From assembly GCF_001641335.1 (NCBI RefSeq), contig NZ_LVEM01000002.1:549755-613754 (forward strand): DNA of 64,000 nucleotides, in the 5' to 3' direction. The stretch is from Bradyrhizobium stylosanthis. Lineage in GTDB: Bacteria > Pseudomonadota > Alphaproteobacteria > Rhizobiales > Xanthobacteraceae. Below, one piece after another: positions 9,313 through 20,219 of the stretch; position 1 is the stretch's first letter; each line of letters begins with the position of its first letter. Position numbers and translations under genes: made by a program. The notes below the pieces were generated by a model. It searched no databases, was not told the DNA's origin, and worked only from the letters and a program-made list of their open reading frames with translations.

Positions 9313-9797
9313 CGCGCCGGCTCCGCGATCCCCCCGATCATGCTGCGGGCCACGACCTTGTGGAACGGCGTGATGATCATGAGGTAGGTCCGGCCGAGAA
9401 GATTGTTGGTCTTCACCAGCGTGGTCAATGTGACCTCGCGGCTCGGTGCATCCCCGGCCACGTCCACGACAATGCGAAAATCGAGGTGATAATCATTGAA
9501 GCCGGCGATCAGCCGCTCCGGCGTCTCGCTCAACACTGGAAACAGTCCGATCAGGCCGCCGGGCGCGGGCGCGCCTTCGCCTGATGTCTTCAGGCCGAAG
9601 GGCGTGACGAGAATGTTGCGCAGGCGCACCAGCGCACTGATCCAGCCCGCCTCGTTCAAGACCATCCGCGTGCAGGCCTCGCGGGCGTTGACCGCCGCGG
9701 CACCGATGTCGACGCGAAACGCGTCGATGAACTGCGCGCCGGCCAGCACCGCGCCGGCGTCGACATTGGGGGCGATTTCGCGAACCTGTCCGGTCAT
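9309..9797 (-). CDS. DUF2867 domain protein
   Basis: 162 residues. The start at 9797 (MTGQVREIAPNVDAGAVLAG) forms an ATGA overlap with the end of the MATE gene, and its own end overlaps the next gene in the same way. The YHLDFRIVVDV and VTLTTLVKTNNLLGRTYLMI segments fit DUF2867, a family related to SRPBCC-like folds and sometimes fused to SDR proteins. Function unknown. The tight double overlap suggests it acts with, or is co-produced with, the transporter and the isomerase-like protein. Confidence 0.78.
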   Translation of the reverse strand: MTGQVREIAPNVDAGAVLAGAQFIDAFRVDIGAAAVNAREACTRMVLNEAGWISALVRLRNILVTPFGLKTSGEGAPAPGGLIGLFPVLSETPERLIAGFNDYHLDFRIVVDVAGDAPSREVTLTTLVKTNNLLGRTYLMIITPFHKVVARSMIGGIAEPAR

Positions 9798-11188
9798 GCC
9801 GCCAGTCTGCGCGCCAGCATCCGGAAGCGCAAGATCAGAAGCCCGGCATAGACGAACGATCCGACCGAGAACCCGATCCAGACGCCGACCGCGCCGAGAT
9901 GGGCGTTGAAGGCCAGCAGCCAGGCGACGGGAAAGGCGACGCACCAATAGCCGATCGCCGCGAACACCAGCGTCATCGTGGTGTCATTGATGCCGCGCAG
10001 CGCGCCGCCCATGATGGTCTGGAGGCCGTCGGCGATGAAGAAGGTCGCCCCGACCAGCAGCAATGTCGCGGTCAGCTCGACCGTTGCCGCGCTGGCCTCG
10101 CTGCTGCCGAAGAACAGCCGGCCCAGCTGGTAGCGCCCGAGGATGATGGCGACGGTCAGGGTGGAGACGAAGGCGATCCCGAGCACGGCCGCGACGAGGC
10201 CCGCGCGCCTCAAGCCGACCATGTCGCCGCGGCCGAAGGCATGGCCGACGCGCACCGTGGCCGCCATGCCGATACCCAGCGGCACCATGAACAGCACGGC
10301 GGTGACCTGCAGCGCGATCTGGTGCGCGGCGAGCGCCGTGGTCGAGATCAATCCCATCAGCAGCGCGGCCGAGGAGAACAGGCCATATTCCAGCAGCAGC
10401 GAAAACGAGATCGGCGCGCCGACCGCGACGAGCTGGCGCATCAGCGGCCAGTCGATCCGCCAGAGATGGACGAGCGGATGATAGTCGGCGAACGGCTTGC
10501 GCATCGCTGCGATGGCGAGCGCGGCGAGGAAGGTGCCGAGATTGACCAGCGTGGTCCCGAGTCCCGCGCCGAACAGGCCGAGCTCCGGCAGGCCGAACAG
10601 GCCGTGGATCAGCGCATAGACCAGCACGGCGTTGACCGGGATCGCGGCGACCGTGATCCACAGCGGCGCCTGCGGCCGGTTCACCGCGCTCATCATGCTG
10701 CGCAGCGCGATGAAGCCGAGCGCCGGCGCGATGCCCCAGGCGAGGCCGTTGAGATAGCGCTGCGCCAGCGCAGCCGATTGCGGCGCCTGGCCGAGCGCGA
10801 GCAGGATCTGCTCGCCATAGAGCGGCGAAGCCATCATCGGCAGCGAGATCAGCAGCGCGGCCCACAGCCCGACGCGTAAGGAACGGCGGATGCGCCTGAC
10901 ATCGCCGGCGCCGAACGCCTGCGCGGCCAGCGGCGACACCGCGGACATCAGGCCGAGCCCGAAAGTGAAGCTGACGAAATACACCGTATGCGCCAGCGCC
11001 GCCGCGGCAACCGCGCTCTCGCCGAGGTGGCCGATCATCGCGAGATCGGTCGTGATCATCGCGATCTGCCCGAGCTGCGTCAGCATCATCGGCACGGCCA
11101 GCCGCAGCGTCTCGACGAACTCTTCGGCGAGAAGCCCCCGTGGCACGCCGGCTTGCGGCTGCGATTGATGTTGGACGGTGTCGAGCAT
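9794..11188 (-). CDS. MATE family efflux transporter
   Basis: 464 residues with about twelve hydrophobic segments in two repeats. LRLAVPMMLTQLGQIAMITT and DLAMIGHLGESAVAAAALAH at the N-terminus and the matching FALLLMGL-type second half are the MATE (NorM-like) pattern, a cation-coupled multidrug exporter of the inner membrane. I start at ATG 11188 (MLDTVQHQ); the frame extends upstream to 11323, but that part runs into the dispersed repeat and is not credible protein. First gene of a coupled three-gene operon with the DUF2867 and isomerase-like genes. Confidence 0.9.
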   Translation of the reverse strand: MLDTVQHQSQPQAGVPRGLLAEEFVETLRLAVPMMLTQLGQIAMITTDLAMIGHLGESAVAAAALAHTVYFVSFTFGLGLMSAVSPLAAQAFGAGDVRRIRRSLRVGLWAALLISLPMMASPLYGEQILLALGQAPQSAALAQRYLNGLAWGIAPALGFIALRSMMSAVNRPQAPLWITVAAIPVNAVLVYALIHGLFGLPELGLFGAGLGTTLVNLGTFLAALAIAAMRKPFADYHPLVHLWRIDWPLMRQLVAVGAPISFSLLLEYGLFSSAALLMGLISTTALAAHQIALQVTAVLFMVPLGIGMAATVRVGHAFGRGDMVGLRRAGLVAAVLGIAFVSTLTVAIILGRYQLGRLFFGSSEASAATVELTATLLLVGATFFIADGLQTIMGGALRGINDTTMTLVFAAIGYWCVAFPVAWLLAFNAHLGAVGVWIGFSVGSFVYAGLLILRFRMLARRLAA

Positions 11189-11236
11189 GGCGGGCTCATT
11201 AGCACAGCCGGGCGACGAAAACATGGCCTGCGCTCT

Positions 11237-11390
11237 CTTACCCTCTCCCCTTGTGGCAGAGGGTGGATCGCCGCATCGCGGCGAGACGGGTGAGGGGTCT
11301 CTATCCGCGAGTCCAGCTCTCACTGAATGCGCGGACAGATACCCCTCATCCGGCGCTTCGCGCCACCTTCTCCCGCAAGGGGAGAAGGAA
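11237..11390. repeat. Dispersed intergenic palindromic repeat, family A, copy 2
   Basis: Same architecture and length as 4457-4610: CCCTCTCCCCTTGTGGCAGA at one end, CTCCCGCAAGGGGAGAAGG at the other, with the shared inner blocks GGCGAGACGGGTGAGGGG and CCCCTCATCCGGCG. It sits between the murA stop and the start of the MATE gene, both on the minus strand, so here it separates two transcription units rather than convergent ends. Confidence 0.85.
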
Positions 11391-11399
11391 GAAAGCGCC

Positions 11400-12695
11400 T
11401 CAGCCCTTCCGCTCCGGCACGCGCTTGATCTTCGCGCCCAGCGCGTTCAGCCGTTCCTCGATGCGCTCGTAGCCGCGCTCGATCTGGTCGGCGTTGTTGA
11501 TGGTGGAGGTGCCTTCGGCGCACACGGCCGCGAGCAGCATCGCCATGCCGGCGCGGATGTCGGGCGAGGTCATGGTCGCGCCGTGCAGCCGGCTCGGGCC
11601 GGCGATGATGGCGCGATGAGGGTCGCAGAGAACGATACGCGCGCCCATCGCGATCAGCTTGTCGACGAAGAACATCCGGGACTCGAACATCTTCTCGAAC
11701 ATCAGGATCACGCCCTCGCATTGCGTGGCCGTGACGATCGCGATCGACATCAGGTCGGCCGGGAAGGCGGGCCAGGGCTGGTCTTCCAGCTTCGGCACGT
11801 GGCCGCCGAAATCGTCCTGGATCTTCAATGTCTGGTTTGAGGGCACGATGAGATCGTCGCCCTCGACCCGGCAGACGATGCCGAGACGCTCGAAGCCCAT
11901 GCGGATCGAGCGCAAATGCTCGACGCCGGCGCGCGTGATGCGCAAGGGCGAGCGCGTCACGGCGGCAAGGCCGATCAGCGAGCCGACCTCGATATGGTCG
12001 GGCTGGATCCGGTAGGTCGCGCCGCCGAGCGTCGCGGGCCCATGGATGATCATGGTGTTGGTGCCGATGCCCTCGATCTTCGCGCCGAGCGCGACCAGGA
12101 AATTGGCGAGGTCCTGCACATGCGGCTCGGAGGCGGCGTTGCGCAGATAGGTGATGCCGTCGGCGGCGACCGCCGCGACCAGCGCGTTCTCGGTCGCGGT
12201 GACGCTGGGCTCGTCGAGGAACACGTCGGCGCCCGCGAGCTTGGCGGCGCGGAATTCGAGCCGGTCGGTCGCGGTGACCTTCGCACCCAACTGTTCCAGC
12301 GCCAGCACATGGGTGTCGAGCCGTCGCCGGCCGATGACGTCGCCGCCGGGCGGCGGCAGCATCACTTCGCCGCAGCGGGCGAGCAGGGGGCCGGCGAGCA
12401 GGATCGAGGCGCGGATGCGCACGCACAACTCGGGGTCGAGGTCGGCCGCGCTGATGCTCTTGGCGTGGATATGGAGCGTGTTGCGGGCGGTCCACTCCGC
12501 CGCGGCGCCGACGGAGCGGATCAGCTCGACCAGCGTCTCGGTGTCGCGGATCCGCGGCACGTTCTCCAGCGTCACCGGGTGCTCGGTGAGCAGGGCGGCG
12601 GCGATGATCGGCAGCGCCGAATTCTTGTTGCCGGACGGCTCGATCGAGCCCGAGAGCCGGTGACCGCCCTCGACGATGTACTGGATGGGCGCCAA
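11400..12695 (-). CDS. murA: UDP-N-acetylglucosamine 1-carboxyvinyltransferase, Asp-type active site
   Basis: 431 residues, the usual MurA length, starting at TTG 12695 (MAPIQYIVEGGHRLSG). It transfers enolpyruvate from PEP to UDP-GlcNAc, the first committed step of peptidoglycan synthesis in the cytosol. SGNKNSALPIIAAALL holds the Lys-Asn pair. The loop that normally reads GGCAIGARPVDLH reads PGGDVIGRRRLDTHVLALEQ: the PEP-binding Cys is Asp119. Asp is a known natural replacement (for example in mycobacterial MurA) that keeps activity and resists fosfomycin. It may be the only MurA or a paralogue. A longer frame to 12773 lacks support. Confidence 0.88.
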   Translation of the reverse strand: MAPIQYIVEGGHRLSGSIEPSGNKNSALPIIAAALLTEHPVTLENVPRIRDTETLVELIRSVGAAAEWTARNTLHIHAKSISAADLDPELCVRIRASILLAGPLLARCGEVMLPPPGGDVIGRRRLDTHVLALEQLGAKVTATDRLEFRAAKLAGADVFLDEPSVTATENALVAAVAADGITYLRNAASEPHVQDLANFLVALGAKIEGIGTNTMIIHGPATLGGATYRIQPDHIEVGSLIGLAAVTRSPLRITRAGVEHLRSIRMGFERLGIVCRVEGDDLIVPSNQTLKIQDDFGGHVPKLEDQPWPAFPADLMSIAIVTATQCEGVILMFEKMFESRMFFVDKLIAMGARIVLCDPHRAIIAGPSRLHGATMTSPDIRAGMAMLLAAVCAEGTSTINNADQIERGYERIEERLNALGAKIKRVPERKG

Positions 12696-12826
12696 ATGGA
12701 TTCTCGCTGTCCTGATGGGGTGGGGCGGGGCCTGTTTCGGGCGGAAACTATAGGGAATTGCGCGCGGTAGCAATTGCGCTGGGCGGGGCCGAGGGCCGGC
12801 CTGCCGGCTCCGGAAGACACTGCCAA

Positions 12827-12942
12827 CCCCTCATGGTGAGGAGCGCGGAACGCGCGTCTCGAACCATGAAAGGCCCGGCTCTCGCCTGAAGCCATCCTTC
12901 GAGACGCCCGCTTTCAGCGGGCTCCTCAGGATGAGGACGGGA
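12827..12942. repeat. Dispersed intergenic repeat, family C, copy 1
   Basis: CCCCTCATGGTGAGGAGCGC at one end and GCTCCTCAGGATGAGG at the other, with CGCGTCTCGAACCATGAAAG inside and CATCCTTCGAGACGC opposite. Related copies lie at 30449-30566 and 39057-39200. It separates murA from the membrane protein gene upstream. Confidence 0.8.
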
Positions 12943-12959
12943 GCTTGTGGCAAGCCCCC

Positions 12960-13427
12960 TCAGAGCAGGCCGATGATATTGCCGACCACGTAGAGGATTG
13001 CGATCAGGATCAGCGCGCCGATCATGACGAAGGAGATTTCGATCGCGATGGCGCCGGTGCCGAGCAGGGCGGCGACACCGGCGAGGAGGCGCTCCTCCCG
13101 GAAAATCAGCGAGAGCACCGAGAGCAGGATGGCGAGCAGGCCGAGCGAGATCGCGGTGGCGGACGCGGCTTCGCTCCAGCTTCGGCCTGCGGATTTTTCG
13201 ACCTTCGGCGCCTGGTACTCGACGCCCTTCACGCGCGCGATCACGCGGTCCTTGATACGATGCCCGGTGTCGACGATGACCTGGTCCGCCGGCGGCGGCG
13301 GAAACACCATGGGCACGACCCAGTGCGGCAGCACCGCCGCCATCAGCGCCAGCACACCGACCATGCTGCCGATGATCCCGAGACGGCGGGATGGCACGGC
13401 GGAGTTGGTCGTTGCAGAGGCGGTCAT
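12960..13427 (-). CDS. Hypothetical inner membrane protein
   Basis: 155 residues, unrecognised. There are four hydrophobic segments: GIIGSMVGVLALMAAVLPHW near residue 20, AISLGLLAILLSVLSLIF near 95, LLAGVAALLGTGAIAIEISF and VMIGALILIAILYVVGNIIG at the end. Between the first and second lies a roughly 50-residue soluble loop with VIVDTGHRIKDRVIARVKGV. No known motif. It is on the same strand as murA, about 260 bp upstream of it with a dispersed repeat between, so joint transcription is doubtful. Confidence 0.7.
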   Translation of the reverse strand: MTASATTNSAVPSRRLGIIGSMVGVLALMAAVLPHWVVPMVFPPPPADQVIVDTGHRIKDRVIARVKGVEYQAPKVEKSAGRSWSEAASATAISLGLLAILLSVLSLIFREERLLAGVAALLGTGAIAIEISFVMIGALILIAILYVVGNIIGLL

Positions 13428-13532
13428 GGCGTGACACTCCCCGGCCGGAATTGGCCTTGCGGGGTCATGCCGTTTCGTCGCGTTGGCGGCTGGCGAGGTT
13501 CAGGGGAACGCCTGGTGTTGCCGCGAGGCGCT

Positions 13533-14171
13533 TCAATTGCGCAGCCAATTGATTGCGCCGCCCTCGCCTTTGACTTCGAAGAACATGAGATCGATGTAGA
13601 TCGCAGCCGCGAGAACCAGCGCTCGCTCATCTTCGGTCAGGCCGGGTTCCAAATATTCCACGAGAAAACTATCGCGGTCCGTAAACAGTTCAGAGCCGAG
13701 GCCGGACCATTTTTTCGCAACGCGCGCGCGCTCTTGCGCTCCGCGCATGAACGGAAACGTCCACACGCGCCAGAATGGCGAACTGACCTCGAGCACCACT
13801 CTCCCCTGCGCATCGATCACATGGAAGCTCTTGGTGAGAATCGAAAACTGACGCTCGATGGTTCCGATGAGGCGGCCGTCGCGCGAATGCAGCTCCAGGC
13901 ACTGAAAGAACCAGCGGAAGGGATGAACCCCGCGCATGACCGGCTGTCGGGTGTTGTCGAAAAAATGGATCTCGAAAGAGCGCCAATGCCCGAATGCCTG
14001 GCGCCACAGGAAACCGAGAAGTCCCTTTTGCTGTTCAGCCGCATAGAGCAGATCGCGACCGTTCTCGTCGCGGATGCGGTATTTGTTGCGGGTCTCGAAA
14101 CCGAACAGCTCGGCCAGTTCGAAGGCCTGCTGCACGTACATTTGGCGCTGGCCAGCTAAAGTCGACAACAT
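13533..14171 (-). CDS. Phospholipid scramblase-related / LURP-one-like protein
   Basis: 212 residues from ATG 14171 (MLSTLAGQRQMYVQQAFELA). The pattern of beta strands EIHFFDNTRQPVMRGVHPFR, WFFQCLELHSRDGRLIGTIE and SILTKSFHVIDAQGRVVLEV matches the tubby-like scramblase / LURP-one fold, a 12-strand barrel around a hydrophobic helix. Bacterial members have no settled role. The frame continues upstream to 14333, but those codons come from the dispersed repeat at 14257-14378 and I leave them out. Confidence 0.75.
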   Translation of the reverse strand: MLSTLAGQRQMYVQQAFELAELFGFETRNKYRIRDENGRDLLYAAEQQKGLLGFLWRQAFGHWRSFEIHFFDNTRQPVMRGVHPFRWFFQCLELHSRDGRLIGTIERQFSILTKSFHVIDAQGRVVLEVSSPFWRVWTFPFMRGAQERARVAKKWSGLGSELFTDRDSFLVEYLEPGLTEDERALVLAAAIYIDLMFFEVKGEGGAINWLRN

Positions 14172-14256
14172 GCGTTCGGACCCTCTCCCGGTGCCGGCTA
14201 CGCCATTTTGTCGCGATGGCAGGTGGGGAGGTTCAGGGGGCGCTGTTGCCCCAGTC

Positions 14257-14378
14257 GTCATGCCCGGGCTTGTCCCGGGCATCCACGCTCTTTGTTCCGC
14301 GAAATACGGAGTGGATGGCCGGGTCATAGGCAAGCGGAAGCGACGCCGTCCTTCGGACGGCTATGCCCGGCCATGACG
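14257..14378. repeat. Dispersed repeat, family B, copy 1
   Basis: Begins CGTCATGCCCGGGCTTGTCC and ends TGCCCGGCCATGACG, an imperfect inverted repeat, with GGATGGCCGGGTCATAGGCA between. Other copies or half copies are at 22229-22297, 28167-28255, 29646-29731 and 35001-35030. It lies between gyrB and the scramblase-like gene. Confidence 0.82.
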
Positions 14379-14397
14379 CTGCCGAAGCGGCGTGGCC

Positions 14398-16950
<2,553 letters not shown>

Positions 16951-17002
16951 CTAAATGGGGTTTTTGGGCCGGTTTTCAAGGCGTCCGAAGGCCGATTTCG
17001 GG

Positions 17003-17064
17003 CCCCGCAAAAAGGCCGATTCGAGAGGCGGTTTCGCCTCCTCGAAGGCGTGGATTTTGCGGGG
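17003..17064 (-). promoter_or_regulatory. Two-part hairpin in the gyrB upstream region
   Basis: CCCCGCAAAA (17003-17012) is the exact inverse of TTTTGCGGGG (17055-17064). Inside it, TCGAGAGGCG (17021-17030) pairs with CGCCTCCTCGA (17035-17045) around a GTTT loop, with one bulged C. It lies between the end of the upstream paralogue (17108) and gyrB (16833), so it may be a terminator for the first or a structured leader for the second. There is no long T-run directly after the stem on the minus strand. Confidence 0.5.
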
Positions 17065-17107
17065 TGCGGAGGGCTGTTCCGGAGTGCCCGGAAACAGGGC
17101 GCCGGGC

Positions 17108-17803
17108 TCAGTAGATCTGGTCCGATTTCCTGTCGTCGTCATCGAACCTGAGCGACCAGGTCTCGCCTGCGGCCACGGTAATGGTGTCGGAGCGCAGCCG
17201 ATGGCCGGACACCTGCAGCGCATAGGGATACGTGCCGGGCGGCAGATCCAGCATTTGCGGGTGATTGACGCCACCTGCAATTTCGATGGTCTGATCGTTG
17301 ATCGTCAGCGAAGCCACATCAGGCACGAGATAACCGAAGATCAGCCGCGCCTGTCCTGGCATCGGCAGGAAGTTGGCCTTGGCCGCGGCCTCGGTATTCC
17401 GCTGCACCAGCTCGATCGTGGTCTCGCCCTTGGCGCGGCCAAGCTTCAGCGTGCCCGGCCCCTTGGGGGAGGCGAAGGTGAGCCGAGCGCGATCGGCGGC
17501 GACCATCGCGCCCTCAGGCTTTTCCTGCCAGCCGCGCTTTCCGAGCTCTGCGCGGTAGAAGGCGAGTACGTCGCTGAGGTCTGCGGGCACCTGGGCTTTG
17601 ACTTCGAGCCGGAGCGGGACTTCGATGCCGTCCACCTTCGTGGTGCTGAGATTTCCGTGGCTGGATCGCTTCGGCACCGGCATGTCGGCGTGGGAATCTG
17701 CTGCGGTCAGCGGCTCCTGCGAGCAGCTTGCAAGAAGCAAGAGGCCGCACGCCAACAGCCGCCATCGTGCCGGGACCTTCGCCCCTCGCCCTGCCGTCGC
17801 CAT
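17108..17803 (-). CDS. Secreted protein of unknown function, paralogue 3 of a tandem trio (probable lipoprotein)
   Basis: 231 residues. RWRLLACGLLLLASC with Cys after LLAS is a lipoprotein signal. One copy of the repeated domain is VLAFYRAELGKRGWQEKPEG, followed by RLTFASPKGPGTLKLGRAKG, and the C-terminal domain has LDLPPGTYPYALQVSGHRLR with TITVAAGETWSL. The same two domains occur in the genes at 17939-20083 and 20220-20963, which share order and many residues. No family known to me fits. The C-terminal half (PPGTYPYAL plus TVAAGETW) resembles a small beta-sandwich of the carboxypeptidase-regulatory type, which is inference. Confidence 0.75.
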   Translation of the reverse strand: MATAGRGAKVPARWRLLACGLLLLASCSQEPLTAADSHADMPVPKRSSHGNLSTTKVDGIEVPLRLEVKAQVPADLSDVLAFYRAELGKRGWQEKPEGAMVAADRARLTFASPKGPGTLKLGRAKGETTIELVQRNTEAAAKANFLPMPGQARLIFGYLVPDVASLTINDQTIEIAGGVNHPQMLDLPPGTYPYALQVSGHRLRSDTITVAAGETWSLRFDDDDRKSDQIY

Positions 17804-17938
17804 ATCCGCTCTCCGGGGATGTCGCGCCTCGCGCTCCTCGCGCGAGGCAGTGGCTGCGATACGGTCGCCGCCGCCATCACTAGTCGCCCCGCGAACCGGA
17901 CAGGTTCAACCCGGCCAGTACAGGTGCTGGGGTACGGT

Positions 17939-20083
17939 TCAGTACATCTGCAACGGCAGCACGTCGCCGCTCGGGCCCACCATCAGGCCCCAGGCATCGC
18001 CGGCGGCGACCGTGAGGGTCTCGCTGCGGGCCGGACGCCCAGGCGTACGCAGCGCGTACTGGTAGGTGCCGGGTGCGAGGTCGAGCATCGGGCCCTTCGG
18101 CGATTGCGGGCCGCCGGCGCCGGCCGCGATCTTGATGGTCTGCTTGTTGATCGTGAGCGAGGCTTCCTTCGGTCCGATATTGCCGAACATCACCCGGGCC
18201 TGGCCGGGCTTCGGCATGATGTCGGCCTTGGTCGCGGCCTCCGGATTCTTCTGCGCCAGGTTGACCGTGGTCTCGCCCTTGGCGCGGCCGAGCTTGAGCA
18301 CGGCGGGGCCTTGCGGCGAGGTGAAGTCGATCTGAGCGCGTTCCGCGGACACGACCGCGCCGTCGGTCTTTTCCTGCCAGCCGAGCTTTCCAAGCTCGGT
18401 GCGGTAGAACGCCAGCACGTCGCCGAGCGGGGCCGGGATGCTCGCTTCCAGCTCGCGGCGGAACGGCATCTCCGTGCCCGGCAGCTTGGTGGTGGCGAGC
18501 GAGGTCGACGAGCGCTGCGTCGGAACGGGCAATTGGGACTCGGTGTCGGGCTTGAGCGGCTCGGACGATTTGGCCTGCACCTCCGCGGGTTTGGCGACGG
18601 CCATTTTGAGGCCCGATCCCTCGGCGCTGACCCGCACCTTGGGACCCATCTGCATCACCGTGAAGGAGATCGATTTGCCGCTCTTGGCAAACTCCAGCAT
18701 CGCCATGTTGGGCTGGTTGATGACCGAGGGCCGCTCGTTCCAGCCCATCGGCTTCAGCGAGGCCCGGTAGAACGCGGTCAGCGCCTTCACGCTCGAGGCC
18801 GACGAGAATTCGAGGCTGCCGTCGCCGCCTTCGAACTTCACACCTTCGGCGTTCTCCGGCAGCGGCACCGGCGTCTTGCTGTCGGCGAGCGCATTGAGCG
18901 GCGCATCGGACAGCGCGGCCGCCTGCACCTTGCGCCGCGCCTCGTCGGCGGTGATGAGCTGCTTGGCCGCACCCAGGGCATCGCTGAAGAATTTCTCGTC
19001 GGCTTCCTTCTTGGCCTTGAGCCGGGCCGCAAGCGCGGCTTCCGTCAGCTGGGTCGCCATGCTGACCATGGTGAAATCATATTTGCGGCCGATCCGCAGC
19101 ACGCCGGTTTCCTCGGCGTTGGAGACCTTGATGGCGACCTCGTCGCCGGCGGCGAGCGGTACGCTGCCATTCACCTGCCAGCCGCGTGCGGCGAGCTCAC
19201 GATGGTAGAACGCGAGCACGGCGGGCAGATCGGCCATCACCGCGGCCGACATTTCGCGCTTGGCAGACGACGCGCCGCCGAGGCTCTTGGCCGACTTGGT
19301 CGGATTCGGCCGCGGCAGGCCGGCCAGATCGCTGTCGGCCTTGAGCTCGGCGGGCAGCGCGAAGGGCGCGACGCGGATGTCGACATTGGTGCGGCCGTCG
19401 TCACGGCGCGTCAGCGTCAGCATGACGGGCTTCTGCCTGTAGAAGCCGGTGACCTCGCTGTCGGGATGCGCGTAGAACGCGCGCACGCCGTTCGGCACGG
19501 TCTCGTCGAGGCTCGTGGTCCAGCGCGCCGCCGTTTCCGGCGTGAGCTTCTGCCAGCCGATCGCATCCATCTGGCTCTTGTAGAAGTCCGCCGTCGCATC
19601 GAGCGCTGTCGCGGCGATGCAGCCGAGATAGGGCCGCGTGCCGTCGAACATGATCTCGCTCGCGCCGTCGGGGAACGGCACGTTGCCGTAGATCCGGTCG
19701 GTCGAGTAATAGACCACGGACTGGTCGGGCCGGCCGAGCGCTTGCGTGAAATGGACCGACAGGCCCTGCCGTCCCTTCTTGAAATTCAGCGTGGTGCTCT
19801 TCTCTTCCAGCGGGCGCACATAGGGCACCCAGCCGGCCGCGCTGAGCATCTTCTTCACCGCGGGCGACGTCACCGATTCCGGCGTCGGCATGCGATATTC
19901 GACGCGGTAGGGATCGGGGCGCGATGTGTCCTCCACGGCGCCCTCGAGTTGCGGCAGCGCATGGACGTCGACGATGCCCTCGTCGGCGGCGGCCGCAATC
20001 GAGCAGCTCGCCATCAGGAAAAGCCCGCAGGCAAGCGGCCGCCAGCGAGCCGGGACCTGCGTCCCGCGCTTGATCATCGACAT
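17939..20083 (-). CDS. Secreted repeat protein of unknown function, paralogue 2 (four-domain)
   Basis: 714 residues; signal peptide RWRPLACGLFLMASCSIAAA. Four copies of a motif are visible: DFYKSQMDAIGWQKL, VLAFYHRELAARGWQVNG, LTAFYRASLKPMGWNERPS and VLAFYRTELGKLGWQEKTDG, each an FYxxxLxxxGW helix followed by beta strands that end near LTF, LRIGRK or LKLGRAKGET. The C-terminal domain (LDLAPGTYQYALRTPGRPAR, TLTVAAGDAWGL) matches its two neighbours. A Lys/Ala-rich linker (AALAARLKAKKEADEKFFSD) separates repeats 2 and 3. Likely periplasmic or surface bound. It looks like an expanded form of its single-domain neighbours; function unknown. Confidence 0.78.
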   Translation of the reverse strand: MSMIKRGTQVPARWRPLACGLFLMASCSIAAAADEGIVDVHALPQLEGAVEDTSRPDPYRVEYRMPTPESVTSPAVKKMLSAAGWVPYVRPLEEKSTTLNFKKGRQGLSVHFTQALGRPDQSVVYYSTDRIYGNVPFPDGASEIMFDGTRPYLGCIAATALDATADFYKSQMDAIGWQKLTPETAARWTTSLDETVPNGVRAFYAHPDSEVTGFYRQKPVMLTLTRRDDGRTNVDIRVAPFALPAELKADSDLAGLPRPNPTKSAKSLGGASSAKREMSAAVMADLPAVLAFYHRELAARGWQVNGSVPLAAGDEVAIKVSNAEETGVLRIGRKYDFTMVSMATQLTEAALAARLKAKKEADEKFFSDALGAAKQLITADEARRKVQAAALSDAPLNALADSKTPVPLPENAEGVKFEGGDGSLEFSSASSVKALTAFYRASLKPMGWNERPSVINQPNMAMLEFAKSGKSISFTVMQMGPKVRVSAEGSGLKMAVAKPAEVQAKSSEPLKPDTESQLPVPTQRSSTSLATTKLPGTEMPFRRELEASIPAPLGDVLAFYRTELGKLGWQEKTDGAVVSAERAQIDFTSPQGPAVLKLGRAKGETTVNLAQKNPEAATKADIMPKPGQARVMFGNIGPKEASLTINKQTIKIAAGAGGPQSPKGPMLDLAPGTYQYALRTPGRPARSETLTVAAGDAWGLMVGPSGDVLPLQMY

Positions 20084-20131
20084 CGCAAAACTCCTGGATT
20101 TCGCGCGGGGTCGATCCCTCGCGCATTCGCA

Positions 20132-20157
20132 GGCTGCGACACCGTCGGCGCGGCCTC
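20132..20157. repeat. Conserved block upstream of paralogue 2
   Basis: GGCTGCGACACCGTCGGC and the following CGCGGCCTC are identical to 21013-21038 upstream of paralogue 1, and a degenerate version (GGCTGCGATACGGTCGCC) lies at 17852-17878 upstream of paralogue 3. In all three cases an AGGTTCAACC- or GGGTTCAAT-like block lies 20-30 bp further on. The blocks mark the duplication unit and may hold the promoter. Confidence 0.65.
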
Positions 20158-20219
20158 AGATCAGAAGTCGCGGCAGGAACCGGGCAGGTTCAACCGGGTA
20201 GGGGCCGATCGCGGGAGGC

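Noticed and set aside
13533..14333. Longer N-terminus for the scramblase-like protein
   Set aside because: The extra codons (with [10 protein letters not shown]) are translated from the family B repeat, a common false extension in these genomes.
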